Source of the DNA: Segatella hominis
Lineage (GTDB): Bacteria; Bacteroidota; Bacteroidia; Bacteroidales; Bacteroidaceae
Direction: 5' to 3'
DNA: 64,000 bases
NCBI RefSeq assembly: GCF_019249725.2
Contig: NZ_CP137559.1
Location: 1,673,501-1,737,500 of the forward strand
The notes under the pieces were generated by a model. The model worked only from the letters and a program-made list of their open reading frames with translations, did no database searches and was not told the DNA's origin. The position numbers were made by a program, and so were the translations under genes. This document shows, one piece after another, positions 41,793 through 50,308 of this stretch (within the stretch, counting starts at the first letter, position 1; every line of letters begins with the position of its first letter).

Positions 41793-42773
41793 CTATTGCT
41801 GTTCAAGCAGATAATCCACCTTCTCCACATCAAGCCTTGCCTTGCTCACGGTTCGTGGCACACTGCGCAGCTGGAGCGTACACTTATCAGCCGGATTGGA
41901 AGACAGATCGTTGTAATCGACAACCACCTTGAACTGGTCGGCACTGACAGTTCTGAACAGGCTGGCACCTATCGTAAATCTGACGGTGACACGAGACGGG
42001 AATGTGCGGAGCACCATGCCCAGAGGCATATTGATGGCCGTAATCGGAACATCGATTGTCTCTTCGGTCAGAACATCAGGATAGACTGAAAGGCGCACCG
42101 CATTCGGAACGATCTTGACGCCCACAATCTTCTGTAAGTGCACCGTCTTGTGGATCGTATCCTGCAAGTTGCGATAGTTGAATGGTTCTATCTCCACATA
42201 GCGCAACTGGTCGAGCCGCTTCTTGTTGGCATAAACCGTCACCGTACCCGGCAGAAATTCCGTATGAGCCAGATAATAAGTCTTGCTCGTCGTAATCCTT
42301 CCCCTGAACTTGACAGGAACCTGCTTGGAAGCACCATATGTGAAATAGAAATCCAGCTTTTCAGGCTTTACTGACAGAAGTTTGCTGGAGCCATAGAGCT
42401 GGCTCTGCACCTGCTTCACCATGTCGGCATTCGGAATCACGCCGTGCCCCTGATCCTCATCTGCATAAGTAGCAAACTTGAACGAGAGCGGCTTAAACCA
42501 TTTGCCATATTTGTAGGTAACCAATGTAAAACCCTTATCCCTCACCATAACCCGCACAGTATCAGCAGGTTCGTCGGTCACAACGGCATTACGAGGCACA
42601 TTGACAAGGCGCACAGGCACCTCTAATTCTTCCTCATAAGTCTCATTGAGCACCATCATCAGCCAGAAAGCACCGCTGAGAAAGAGAAAGAACAAAAAAA
42701 TCAGAAACTCCTTGTTCAGCGCACTGAACAAAAAGTTTCTAATCACTTGCCATATTTTTCCTATATTATGCAT
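41793..42773 (-). CDS. YbbR-like domain protein
   Basis: 326 residues from the ATG at 42773. A longer frame to 42800 exists but would lie inside yajC. One membrane segment near the start (FLIFLFFLFLSGAFWLMMVL) is followed by YbbR repeats outside the membrane (EELEVPVRLVNVPRNAVV; VPVKFRGRITTSKTYYLA; VDVPITAINMPLGMVLRT-type blocks). In Firmicutes, YbbR (CdaR) regulates a diadenylate cyclase; no cyclase gene is nearby here, so the role is uncertain. It overlaps yajC by 8 bp. Confidence 0.85.
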   Translation of the reverse strand: MHNIGKIWQVIRNFLFSALNKEFLIFLFFLFLSGAFWLMMVLNETYEEELEVPVRLVNVPRNAVVTDEPADTVRVMVRDKGFTLVTYKYGKWFKPLSFKFATYADEDQGHGVIPNADMVKQVQSQLYGSSKLLSVKPEKLDFYFTYGASKQVPVKFRGRITTSKTYYLAHTEFLPGTVTVYANKKRLDQLRYVEIEPFNYRNLQDTIHKTVHLQKIVGVKIVPNAVRLSVYPDVLTEETIDVPITAINMPLGMVLRTFPSRVTVRFTIGASLFRTVSADQFKVVVDYNDLSSNPADKCTLQLRSVPRTVSKARLDVEKVDYLLEQQ

Positions 42774-43077
42774 TTGGAGTCTGAGCAGTAGCATCAGCAA
42801 ACACGTAGCCCTTAGCTACAGTGATTACTACGCCACGAGCAATCTCAACATCTACAGTATTCTGCTCCAAGTTGATACGCTTAACGGTGCCATAAACACC
42901 ACCGCCAGTAACAACCTTAGAACCTTCCTGCAGAGAGTTCTGGAATTTGCGGATTTCCTTCTGCTTCTTCTGCTGAGGACGAATCATGAAAAACCACATG
43001 ATAACAAAAATTGCTACCATCATAACGAGGAAGCTTATATTACCACCACCACCTTGTGCTACCAATAATAAATTCAT
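42766..43077 (-). CDS. yajC: Preprotein translocase subunit YajC
   Basis: 103 residues. A single N-terminal membrane segment (ISFLVMMVAIFVIMWFFMIR) is followed by the signature RPQQKKQKEI and a small beta domain (GSKVVTGGGVYGTVKRI). YajC joins SecDF at the Sec translocon. The ybbR frame begins before its stop, implying coupled translation. It lies 81 bp after nusB. Confidence 0.94.
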   Translation of the reverse strand: MNLLLVAQGGGGNISFLVMMVAIFVIMWFFMIRPQQKKQKEIRKFQNSLQEGSKVVTGGGVYGTVKRINLEQNTVDVEIARGVVITVAKGYVFADATAQTPNA

Positions 43078-43158
43078 AGTTGCTATTATTTAAAATGTTA
43101 TTAATATTCTTTTTTCAACTTCAGTCTATCGACCTCAGTCTGTTTTCATTACGGAACT

Positions 43159-44112
43159 TTATCTTCTGTGATGTTCCTTGCGAGGAGGCAATTCCTTGGC
43201 AATGATACCACGGTCGATGAGGAATCTGCCGATATTGTCGAGCATTCCGTTCACATATCCGCCGCTTCGAGGAGTACTATACACCTTGGCCAAGTCAACA
43301 TATTCATTGATAGTGACAGAAGCAGGAATATTTGGGAAATTGACCATCTCTGCAATGGCAATCTGCATGATAACCACATCCATGTAAGCCAGACGGGAGA
43401 AATCCCAGTTGCGGGAAGCATCACTCATATAGCGCTGATACTGGTCGCAATTGAGGATGGTAGAACGGAACAGCTTACGGGCAAAGTCACGATCCTCCAA
43501 ATCTTTATATTCAGGAAGAAGTTCCTGGTCGGCCTTATTCTCCTGCTCGAAACGCTTGATGGTCTTGAGCACGAATGTGTCAACCACTTCTTTGTCATCA
43601 TTCCAATAGAGGCTCTTTTCCTCCAGAAGAGCATCCAGCTCATCATTGTTCATCACAAAATTCTTGTAGAACTTACGCCAAGCCTCACGGTCTGCCTCAT
43701 AGTTGTCTTCCTCTGAAGCCATGTACTCCTGAAAAGCCTCGCTGGCTGTAATGTTAGTGTAGAGCTTGCGCACGAATTCAATGTCATCATCCCATGAAGA
43801 ATGTTTCGCATCAATCCAATCACCCAACATTTTGTTTTCTTCCAACTGAACAGCAAAACGATTGAACGCAAATTTCTGCGATGGAGCCTCTGCCCCTTCA
43901 CGCTGAGCACGAGCCAACTCCACGTCGTAACGCTTGCGAGCCTCTTTAGTGACAGCCACAATGAGTTGCAACATGTAGTTATACAAGTCGTACGCTTTAG
44001 AAAGACTAAACAACAATTCCTTCTCAGCATTATCCATGTTGTGATTGCCGTTTTGATAGTACGCATAGGTTAACTGTACAATCTTTCTTCTAATTAAATC
44101 CCTATTAATCAT
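43159..44112 (-). CDS. nusB: Transcription antitermination factor NusB
   Basis: 317 residues, the long NusB form usual in Bacteroidetes. The N-terminal half (about 150 residues, MINRDLIRRKIVQLTYAYYQ...) is a helical extension. The C-terminal half carries the NusB core: LFRSTILNCDQYQRYMSDAS, RLAYMDVVIMQIAIAEMVNF and ASVTINEYVDLAKVYSTP, then SGGYVNGMLDNIGRFL. NusB binds boxA RNA with NusE in rRNA antitermination. It heads the minus-strand run nusB-yajC-ybbR-coaE. Confidence 0.92.
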   Translation of the reverse strand: MINRDLIRRKIVQLTYAYYQNGNHNMDNAEKELLFSLSKAYDLYNYMLQLIVAVTKEARKRYDVELARAQREGAEAPSQKFAFNRFAVQLEENKMLGDWIDAKHSSWDDDIEFVRKLYTNITASEAFQEYMASEEDNYEADREAWRKFYKNFVMNNDELDALLEEKSLYWNDDKEVVDTFVLKTIKRFEQENKADQELLPEYKDLEDRDFARKLFRSTILNCDQYQRYMSDASRNWDFSRLAYMDVVIMQIAIAEMVNFPNIPASVTINEYVDLAKVYSTPRSGGYVNGMLDNIGRFLIDRGIIAKELPPRKEHHRR

Positions 44113-44289
44113 TCTCTAATAATTTAAAGGTTTATATTACTGTCGTTATTTGACACGGCAAAAATACATATTTTATATGGAACATGCAAGAAACCAGTGG
44201 ATATTTTCTACTTTTTTAAGGATAGAAAGCCCGTTTACCCCCTTCTGAGTCCTCAAAGAATTACTTTTTAGCATTTTTTTCTTCATAAA

Positions 44290-44321
44290 TTTGCTTATTT
44301 CAAATATTTGTTGTAATTTTG
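44290..44321 (+). promoter_or_regulatory. Promoter of rplY
   Basis: TTTG at 44290-44293, 20 bp, TAATTTTG at 44314-44321. The leader is about 70 nt. Confidence 0.7.
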
Positions 44322-44399
44322 CACCCGCTTTTGCAAAGCTTATCCGTGTGATGGCGAGTTAAGGCACTAATTATTAATACTTAATTTAGAGTAACACAA

Positions 44400-45008
44400 A
44401 TGAAAGAGATTAATGTAACAGGTCAGAAGCGTACAGACCTTGGCAAGAAAGCTTCTAAGTCATTGCGTAAGGAAGGTTTTATTCCTTGTAACTTGTATGG
44501 TGAGAAGAAGGGTGAGAACGGTGCTCCAGAGGCATTGTCATTCGCTGTTCCTTTCGCTGAGTTGCGTAAGGTTATCTACACTCCTCACGTATATGTTATC
44601 AACCTCATCATCGACGGTGAGAGCCACACAGCTATTATGAAGGAGATCCAGTTCCACCCAACTACAGACGCTCCTTTGCACGTTGACTTCTACGAGGTGA
44701 ACGACAAGAAGCCTATCACTATCGGTATTCCAGTGAAGTTGGTAGGTCTCGCACAGGGTGTTCGTGATGGTGGTCGTATGAACCTTTCTATCCGTAAGAT
44801 CAACGTAACAGCTCCTTACCAGGTAATTCCTGAGCACCTCGATATTGACGTTACTGCTTTGAAGATCGGTAAGAGCATCAAGGTAGGTGACCTTTCATTC
44901 GAGGGTCTTGAGTTGGCTACAAGCAAGGCTGTTGTAGTTTGCTCTATCAAGATGACACGTAACGCTCAGCTCGCTGCACAGCAGGCTGATGACGCTGCTG
45001 CTGAGTAA
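44400..45008 (+). CDS. rplY: 50S ribosomal protein L25 (Ctc/TL5 form)
   Basis: 202 residues. The N-terminal L25 domain binds 5S rRNA (TGQKRTDLGKKASKSLRKEG, FIPCNLYG). The C-terminal beta domain of the long Ctc/TL5 form follows (VDFYEVNDKKPITIGIPVKL). Codon use is strongly biased, as for highly expressed genes (GGT, CGT, AAG). pth follows after 46 bp; L25-Pth adjacency is widespread. Confidence 0.94.
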   Translation: MKEINVTGQKRTDLGKKASKSLRKEGFIPCNLYGEKKGENGAPEALSFAVPFAELRKVIYTPHVYVINLIIDGESHTAIMKEIQFHPTTDAPLHVDFYEVNDKKPITIGIPVKLVGLAQGVRDGGRMNLSIRKINVTAPYQVIPEHLDIDVTALKIGKSIKVGDLSFEGLELATSKAVVVCSIKMTRNAQLAAQQADDAAAE

Positions 45009-45054
45009 TCTTGATTGACAACCCGTAAATTTAAACACATTTAGATTTTTCAAA

Positions 45055-45627
45055 TTGGATAAATATTTGATTTGTGGTCTTGGCAACCCAGGCGATGAAT
45101 ACGCAGGAACAAGACACAACACGGGATTTATGGTATTGGACGCTTTTGCTAAAGCGTCCAATATTCATTTTGAGGATAAGCGTTACGGATTCGTGGCCGA
45201 AACTTCCATCAAGGGACGTAAGGTGTTCCTTCTGAAACCTACCACCTTCATGAACCTCAGCGGCAACGCCGTAAGATACTGGCTCAATCAGGAGAAGATA
45301 GATCAGAAGAGGCTGCTCGTCATCAGCGATGAACTGGCTCTGCCGCTCGGCGCTTTCAGACTGAAAGCCAACGGAAGCAACGGCGGACACAACGGACTGG
45401 GACACATCCAGCAGCTTATCGGACAGAACTACGCCCGACTGCGCATGGGCATCGGAAACGAATATCCACGCGGAGGACAGGTGGACTGGGTGCTCGGAAA
45501 ATACACAGAGGAAGACATGAAGGAACTGCAACCTGCCATCGACCTCGGTGTGGACATCATCAAAAGCTTCGTCCTACAAGGTATTGACATTACAATGAAT
45601 CAATACAACAAGTTAGGAAAAAAATGA
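45055..45627 (+). CDS. pth: Peptidyl-tRNA hydrolase
   Basis: 190 residues. It frees tRNA from stalled peptidyl-tRNA. The catalytic histidine is in GTRHNTGFMVLD near residue 22. FLLKPTTFMNLSGNAV with its Asn and VISDELALPLGAFR with its Asp complete the active site, and GSNGGHNGLGHI binds tRNA. No in-frame ATG precedes the first conserved residues (KYLICGLGNPG), so the start is read as TTG at 45055. It is followed by hslR after 1 bp. Confidence 0.93.
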   Translation: MDKYLICGLGNPGDEYAGTRHNTGFMVLDAFAKASNIHFEDKRYGFVAETSIKGRKVFLLKPTTFMNLSGNAVRYWLNQEKIDQKRLLVISDELALPLGAFRLKANGSNGGHNGLGHIQQLIGQNYARLRMGIGNEYPRGGQVDWVLGKYTEEDMKELQPAIDLGVDIIKSFVLQGIDITMNQYNKLGKK

Positions 45628-45628
45628 A

Positions 45629-46048
45629 ATGAAAGAAACAGCAAGAATAGACAAATGGCTCTGGGCTGCCAGAATCTACAAGACACGCAGTATTGCGGCT
45701 GATGCCTGCAAGAATGGGCGCGTCACCGTGGGCGGCGTAAACAGAAAACCATCCTACATGATCAAGAGAGGAGATGTGGTCAGCGTGAAAAAGGCGCCTA
45801 TCACCTACTCTTTTGAAGTGCTCGACTGCATTGAGCAACGAGTTGGTGCTAAAATGCTCTTTGCTGTCTATAAGAATGTAACCGACCCTAAGCAGTATGA
45901 ACTGCTGGAAATGAGCCGCATCAGCGGTTTCGTGGACAGAGCCAGAGGTACAGGTCGTCCTACTAAGAAGGAACGACGTGCGCTGGATGCTTTCGTGGAC
46001 CCAGCCATGTTCGGATTTGAAGACGAAGACTGGGAGGAAGAGGAATAA
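45629..46048 (+). CDS. hslR: S4-domain RNA-binding protein, Hsp15-like
   Basis: 139 residues. The S4 domain occupies residues 5-65 (RIDKWLWAARIYKTRSIAAD, GRVTVGGVNRKPS). Hsp15 binds stalled 50S subunits with attached nascent tRNA, which fits its place next to pth. A charged C-terminal tail follows (RPTKKERRALDAF, then DEDWEEEE). Translation is probably coupled to pth, as only one base separates stop and start. Confidence 0.88.
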   Translation: MKETARIDKWLWAARIYKTRSIAADACKNGRVTVGGVNRKPSYMIKRGDVVSVKKAPITYSFEVLDCIEQRVGAKMLFAVYKNVTDPKQYELLEMSRISGFVDRARGTGRPTKKERRALDAFVDPAMFGFEDEDWEEEE

Positions 46049-46064
46049 AAGTTGCGTTTTCTGC

Positions 46065-46142
46065 GACGACAACAGAGACTATAGCGACAAATCCAAGCAC
46101 GAGGTATTCTCTCTGACTTTCGGTTATAAATTCAAACTGTAG
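46065..46142 (+). pseudogene. 3' remnant of a third outer-membrane barrel gene
   Basis: The frame ending at TAG (46140-46142) reads DDNRDYSDKSKHEVFSLTFG then YKFKL, almost the same ending as the two barrel genes that follow (HSVFQLTLGYKFKL and HSVFQFTLGYKFQL). It begins right behind the hslR stop. A deletion has removed the rest of the gene. The terminator at 46158 probably belonged to it. Confidence 0.72.
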
Positions 46143-46157
46143 GATATCCTCATATTT

Positions 46158-46204
46158 AAATCTCCCACAACTTTGACTTTCTTCAAGTTGTGGGAGATTT
46201 TTCG
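46158..46204 (+). terminator. Terminator after the barrel remnant
   Basis: AAATCTCCCACAACTT and AAGTTGTGGGAGATTT form a perfect 16-bp stem with an 11-nt loop, then TT. It now ends the rplY-pth-hslR transcript. Confidence 0.9.
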
Positions 46205-46295
46205 TATCTATATTCCAAATATATACGCCATAGTATTCCAAATGGGAAGAAAGAGGAAATATTTTACCTTAAATTGCAAAAAACTCATCCAAAAG

Positions 46296-46327
46296 TTTGC
46301 ATCCTATTGTTTTTTACTATACCTTTG
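46296..46327 (+). promoter_or_regulatory. Promoter of the 46495 barrel gene
   Basis: TTTG at 46296-46299, 20 bp, TACCTTTG at 46320-46327. The leader is about 160 nt long and contains no obvious ORF with an RBS. Confidence 0.65.
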
Positions 46328-46494
46328 CCCTCGCTAACAGAAACAAACGGCCTGCAAATATGCTTTCCATATCAACAGAAAAGATGGATCAGCAAAACGC
46401 TCCCCCGTCTGCCTCTATTAGCAAATATAGTAGAATTCTAATATATAAAGTAAAAAGTAAACAAATAGTATTAACTAAATTTAGATTAGAGATT

Positions 46495-47115
46495 ATGAAA
46501 AAGATTATTGCAATGGCAGCTCTCGTGCTGTCTTCAGTAGGTGCTTTCGCACAGTATTCAGCAGGTGATTTCACTCTCCAGCCAAAAGTTGGTTTGAACT
46601 GTACTTCTATCACAGGCGACAACGACGCAGATTACAAGGCAGGTTTCGTTGGTGGTCTTGAGGCTGAGTACCACGTATCTCCATTAGTAGGTATCAGCGC
46701 AGGTTTGCTTTATTCCATGCAAGGTGCAAAATGGTCTGGCAATCTTTCTTATGAAGATACAGAAATTGCCAACGCAAAAGCTACACTCAAGACTGACTAT
46801 CTCAACATTCCTATTTTAGCAAACATCTACGTTGCGCCAGGTCTCGCTCTCAAGGCAGGTGTTCAGCCAGCATTCAACTTGACACACAAGCAAAAGTTAG
46901 AGGGTAGCATTGCAGGTTACAAGGGAGACACAGGTTACCAGACAATTGATGGTGTTAAGTCTTTCGACTTCTCTATCCCTGTAGGTATCTCATACGAATA
47001 TCAGGGTTTCTGCCTGGATGCACGTTATAACATCGGTTGCACCAAGGTTTTCGATGAGGGTGATGGTAACCACTCTGTATTCCAGTTGACACTTGGTTAC
47101 AAGTTCAAGCTCTAA
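46495..47115 (+). CDS. Outer-membrane beta-barrel protein (OMP_b-brl type), paralog A
   Basis: 206 residues from the ATG at 46495 (MKKIIAMAALVLSSVGAFAQ is the signal peptide). An open frame extends upstream to 46297 but lies in the leader. The mature part is an eight-stranded barrel: TLQPKVGLNCTSITGDNDAD, GLLYSMQGAKW, YLNIPILANIYVAPGLALKA, SFDFSIPVGISYEYQGF, ending in LGYKFKL. It is a sister of the gene at 47204 (shared LQPKVGLN, YSMQGAK, NIPILAN, FSIPxGxSYEY). No enzymatic motif; probably a porin-like or structural surface protein. Confidence 0.85.
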   Translation: MKKIIAMAALVLSSVGAFAQYSAGDFTLQPKVGLNCTSITGDNDADYKAGFVGGLEAEYHVSPLVGISAGLLYSMQGAKWSGNLSYEDTEIANAKATLKTDYLNIPILANIYVAPGLALKAGVQPAFNLTHKQKLEGSIAGYKGDTGYQTIDGVKSFDFSIPVGISYEYQGFCLDARYNIGCTKVFDEGDGNHSVFQLTLGYKFKL

Positions 47116-47134
47116 AAATCTAACAAAAAGCATA

Positions 47135-47175
47135 AACCCATAGGTTCTTGCAAGAGTACCTATGGGTTCTTTTTA
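47135..47175 (+). terminator. Terminator between the barrel paralogs
   Basis: AACCCATAGGT and ACCTATGGGTT form an 11-bp stem with an inner TCTTGCAAGA palindrome, followed by CTTTTT. Confidence 0.85.
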
Positions 47176-47203
47176 TAATTTATTCACACTAAAAAGCAGT
47201 TTT

Positions 47204-47830
47204 ATGAAAAAGCTATTTCTTTCAGCCGCTATGGCAGTGTTTTCACTCGGTACATTTGCTCAAAGCGCCGTTGGTTCTGTCACATTACAACCTAAGGTAG
47301 GTTTGAATATCGCCTGCCTCACCGACGAGGACAACGCCACTTCAAGAATCGGTTTCACAGGTGGAGCTGAACTCGGTTACCAAGCCACCAAAAAGTTCGC
47401 TATCACTGGAGCTTTGATGTACTCTATGCAAGGTGCTAAGAGCGACTTTGACGAATACAACGGAACCCTCAAACTCGACTACATCAACATCCCTATCCTC
47501 GCCAACGTCTATGTTGTCAAAGGTTTGGCACTGAAAGCCGGCATCCAACCAGGTTTCTGTATCAATAAGAAAGTTAGCGTTGGCGGTATCAGCGTTGACA
47601 TAGACGAGGCTTTCAAGCAAGCTGACACCAACTACAAAATCAACACCGTTGACTTCTCCATCCCTATCGGTTTGTCGTACGAATATAATGGACTCGTCAT
47701 TGATGCTCGCTACAATCTCGGTGTCACAAAGGTCGCTGACGGTTACATTGAGAACGAAGGCATCAAGATGAGATCAGACGACAGACACTCCGTCTTTCAG
47801 TTTACCTTGGGCTATAAGTTCCAATTATAA
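47204..47830 (+). CDS. Outer-membrane beta-barrel protein (OMP_b-brl type), paralog B
   Basis: 208 residues from the ATG at 47204 (signal MKKLFLSAAMAVFSLGTFAQ). The frame is open from 47162, but that part is the upstream terminator. Strand blocks are shared with paralog A (TLQPKVGLN, YSMQGAKSDF, INIPILANVYVVKGLALKAG, FSIPIGLSYEY, FTLGYKFQL). A terminator precedes it and no clear TAnnTTTG box was seen, so it may depend on readthrough or a weak promoter. With the remnant at 46065 this is a tandem family of three. Confidence 0.85.
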   Translation: MKKLFLSAAMAVFSLGTFAQSAVGSVTLQPKVGLNIACLTDEDNATSRIGFTGGAELGYQATKKFAITGALMYSMQGAKSDFDEYNGTLKLDYINIPILANVYVVKGLALKAGIQPGFCINKKVSVGGISVDIDEAFKQADTNYKINTVDFSIPIGLSYEYNGLVIDARYNLGVTKVADGYIENEGIKMRSDDRHSVFQFTLGYKFQL

Positions 47831-47878
47831 AAGCCATCAGATAGTAAGCAAGAAGCCTTGCTTAACAAAAGTATATAG

Positions 47879-47929
47879 AAAATCCCCAATAGTTTTCCAT
47901 TCCGTAAAACTATTGGGGATTCTTTTATT
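47879..47929 (+). terminator. Terminator of barrel paralog B
   Basis: AATCCCCAATAGTTTT and AAAACTATTGGGGATT form a perfect 16-bp stem around a 9-nt loop, followed by CTTTTATT. Confidence 0.92.
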
Positions 47930-47994
47930 ATTCTCATACCAAGACTATCATTCTTTTTCATAATGATTGCATCACTTTTGTCATACCGATACTA

Positions 47995-48660
47995 TCACTC
48001 TTTCTTCTCTTCTTCCTCCTTGATTTCCTCAATATAAGTTCCTTCGTCCATTGTTCCCATCGTAAAAGAACTCACTTCTTCTGCCTTCGTCCATTTCCGC
48101 TTATTGTTGGCAATCTTGAATGCATTGATACATTCCACAACACCATAGATAAGCATGGTCCAGCCGATGATGAAGAGCGGAGCAGAGGCTATGGCTGAAG
48201 GTTTGATGACAGCAAGCAAACCAATCAGGAGAATGATGGAAGGAAAAATCCAATAAACAATTCCCACACGTCCCAACTTGCGAGCCGTAGCAAGATTCAT
48301 AAACTGCGTCAATGCGCCCATAATCAGAATGACAGAAAGAATGAACATCAGACTGTTGATGAACGTATTAGGCATCAGAGCCAAAATCAAACCCAGACAG
48401 AGACTGCCTATTCCCACAATAGGAAAATGAGGAGTCAACCCCGTGAGCTGCTTTCCATTAGCATCATAAACAACACCTACTTTACCCGAATTTCTCTTGG
48501 CACTGAAATAGGTAACGATGGAAATGACTCCCGAGAGGAAAAACAACACACCGATGGCTATGGTAATCCAAGTAACCGTCTGTTCACGATACTGAATGAG
48601 AAGTGCACCTACGATAATCGCACAGATTGCACGGAAAAATGAACTATGTATTACTTTCAT
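47995..48660 (-). CDS. DUF308 (HdeD-like) membrane protein
   Basis: 221 residues from the ATG at 48660 (MKVIHSSFFRAICAIIVGAL); a longer frame to 48717 crosses the promoter. Six membrane segments come in three pairs (TWITIAIGVLFFLSGVISIV; GSLCLGLILALMPNTF; PLFIIGWTMLIYGVVECINA), as in HdeD/DUF308 proteins linked to acid resistance in E. coli. The C-terminus is strongly acidic (EEIKEEEEKKE). The role here is unknown. Confidence 0.8.
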   Translation of the reverse strand: MKVIHSSFFRAICAIIVGALLIQYREQTVTWITIAIGVLFFLSGVISIVTYFSAKRNSGKVGVVYDANGKQLTGLTPHFPIVGIGSLCLGLILALMPNTFINSLMFILSVILIMGALTQFMNLATARKLGRVGIVYWIFPSIILLIGLLAVIKPSAIASAPLFIIGWTMLIYGVVECINAFKIANNKRKWTKAEEVSSFTMGTMDEGTYIEEIKEEEEKKE

Positions 48661-48706
48661 ATTTCTTTTTAGATTAATATTCGACAAACTATTAAAAAAA
48701 CTTCTA

Positions 48707-48754
48707 CAAAAATACAAACTATCTTTGATAAATCCAACTTTTTTTGTAATTTTG
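48707..48754. promoter_or_regulatory. Overlapping divergent promoters
   Basis: Plus strand: TTTG at 48724-48727, 19 bp, TAATTTTG at 48747-48754, serving the phosphatase gene. Minus strand: TATTTTTG at 48707-48714 with a TTG at 48735-48737, serving the DUF308 gene. The two -33 regions interleave. Confidence 0.6.
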
Positions 48755-48773
48755 TTGGCAAATTAAGGATATT

Positions 48774-49307
48774 ATGACAAAATTGTATTTAGTTAGACAT
48801 GGTGAGACTGTAGATAATGCAGCCCAGATTATGCAAGGACAAACACCAGGCAAGTTAAACGCCACCGGCATTGCCCAAGCTGAGGAAGTAGCTCGCAAGA
48901 TGGCCAATGACCACATCGATGTATTCATATCCAGCGATCTCTACCGCAGCATCCAGACTTGTGAGATAATCGCCCTACCTCATTTTCAGGACGAGAAATC
49001 CATGAAACAAGCCATGATTACAACCCCACTGATACGGGAGCGCGACTGGGGCGATTTCACAGGTAAGTTCATCCCAAGTCTTCCCAAAAATCCGAAAGAC
49101 TGGCCAGACAACATCGAATCTATCGAAAAGATGAAATCACGCGCACAGAATTTCCTCACCTGGCTCAAGGTGACCTATCCCGACAAAACTATTCTTGCCG
49201 TAGGACACGGCATTATCAACAAGGCTATTCAGAGCGTTTATTTCAAGCGCCCTATGAACGAGATAGAAAAGATGGGAAACGCAGAGGTAAGAGTTCTGAT
49301 CTTATAA
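48774..49307 (+). CDS. Histidine phosphatase family protein
   Basis: 177 residues of the phosphoglycerate-mutase-like branch. The phosphohistidine motif LVRHGETVDNA is at residues 5-15. SSDLYRSIQTCEII, RERDWGDFTGK and AVGHGIINKAI (second His) complete the active site. Relatives include cobalamin phosphatase CobC and broad-specificity sugar-phosphate phosphatases. No cobalamin genes are nearby, so a general phosphatase is the safest call. Confidence 0.87.
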   Translation: MTKLYLVRHGETVDNAAQIMQGQTPGKLNATGIAQAEEVARKMANDHIDVFISSDLYRSIQTCEIIALPHFQDEKSMKQAMITTPLIRERDWGDFTGKFIPSLPKNPKDWPDNIESIEKMKSRAQNFLTWLKVTYPDKTILAVGHGIINKAIQSVYFKRPMNEIEKMGNAEVRVLIL

Positions 49308-49326
49308 TCTGCTTCTATTCCCCACC

Positions 49327-49345
49327 TTATTATATATATAGAAGA
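49327..49345 (-). repeat. Inverted copy of the TATATATAATAAGG element
   Basis: CCTTATTATATATATAGAA on the plus strand is the reverse complement of the core of the repeats at 1063-1165. Confidence 0.5.
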
Positions 49346-49437
49346 ATCCAAACTATAGAATACCCTATATCCTATATGAAGAAGATTCTATATTCACACT
49401 TAACATTTCACATTTAACATTTATAAAACCCTCTCTT

Positions 49438-50199
49438 ATGGCAAACAAAATCGCTTTGATTACAGGAGCTACCAGCGGTATCGGTGAAGCATGTGCACGC
49501 CGATTTGCCCAAGGCGGATACGACCTGATTCTTACAGGAAGAAACACAGGCAAGTTGGAAATCATCAAGAAAGAACTCGAAAATGCTTACGGCATTATGG
49601 TCCTTGCATTGGCTTTTGACGTTCGCAACCGTGAAGCTGCCCAGAAAGCCGTTGATTATATTCCTTCACACATGAAGAATATCGACGTACTCATCAATAA
49701 TGCTGGTCTGGCTCGTGGACTGGAACCAGAATACGAGGGAGACTTTGAGGATTGGGATCAGATGATAGACACCAATATCAAGGGACTTCTCACCATGACC
49801 CGCCTCATCGTGCCAGGAATGGTCAGCAGAAATCATGGACACATTATCAATATCGGAAGTGTTGCCGGTGATGCTGCTTACGCAGGAGGCAATGTTTATT
49901 GTGCCACCAAGGCTGCCGTCAAGGCAATTACAGACGGACTCCGTATCGACGTGGCTCACACCAAAGTGCGCGTCACCAATGTAAAACCAGGATTGGTGGA
50001 AACCAATTTCTCCAACATCCGCTTCCATGGCGACAACGCCCGTGCCGACAGAGTTTACGACGGAATCGTACCGCTCAATGGTGATGATGTGGCAGATGTG
50101 GCTTTCTATGCAGCCAGTGCTCCTGAACACGTCCAGATAGCTGAAGTACTTGTGCTGGCCACCCATCAGGCAAACGGCACCGTCATTCATCGCAACTAA
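49438..50199 (+). CDS. SDR-family NAD(P)-dependent oxidoreductase (YdfG-like)
   Basis: 253 residues, classical short-chain dehydrogenase. Cofactor motif ITGATSGIGEACARRFA near residue 7, NNAG in VLINNAGLARGLEPE near 85, catalytic Ser in NIGSVAGDAAYAGG and Tyr-Lys in VYCATKAAV near 155. The sequence is closest in style to YdfG, which oxidises serine and 3-hydroxy acids with NADP+. It is a single gene with a terminator after it. Confidence 0.9.
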   Translation: MANKIALITGATSGIGEACARRFAQGGYDLILTGRNTGKLEIIKKELENAYGIMVLALAFDVRNREAAQKAVDYIPSHMKNIDVLINNAGLARGLEPEYEGDFEDWDQMIDTNIKGLLTMTRLIVPGMVSRNHGHIINIGSVAGDAAYAGGNVYCATKAAVKAITDGLRIDVAHTKVRVTNVKPGLVETNFSNIRFHGDNARADRVYDGIVPLNGDDVADVAFYAASAPEHVQIAEVLVLATHQANGTVIHRN

Positions 50200-50237
50200 G
50201 AAATCCTCGCAAACAGAAAACGATTGCGATAAAATAG

Positions 50238-50283
50238 AAAATCCTCGCTACGAACACAACGATTCGTAACGAGGATTTTTATT
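50238..50283. terminator. Terminator between SDR and udk
   Basis: AAAATCCTCG and CGAGGATTTT with further pairing (CTACGAA / TTCGTAA) give a stem of about 17 bp. T-rich on both outer sides, so it serves both convergent genes. Confidence 0.85.
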
Positions 50284-50308
50284 GCTAAGACAATTTGCCT
50301 GAGAACGA

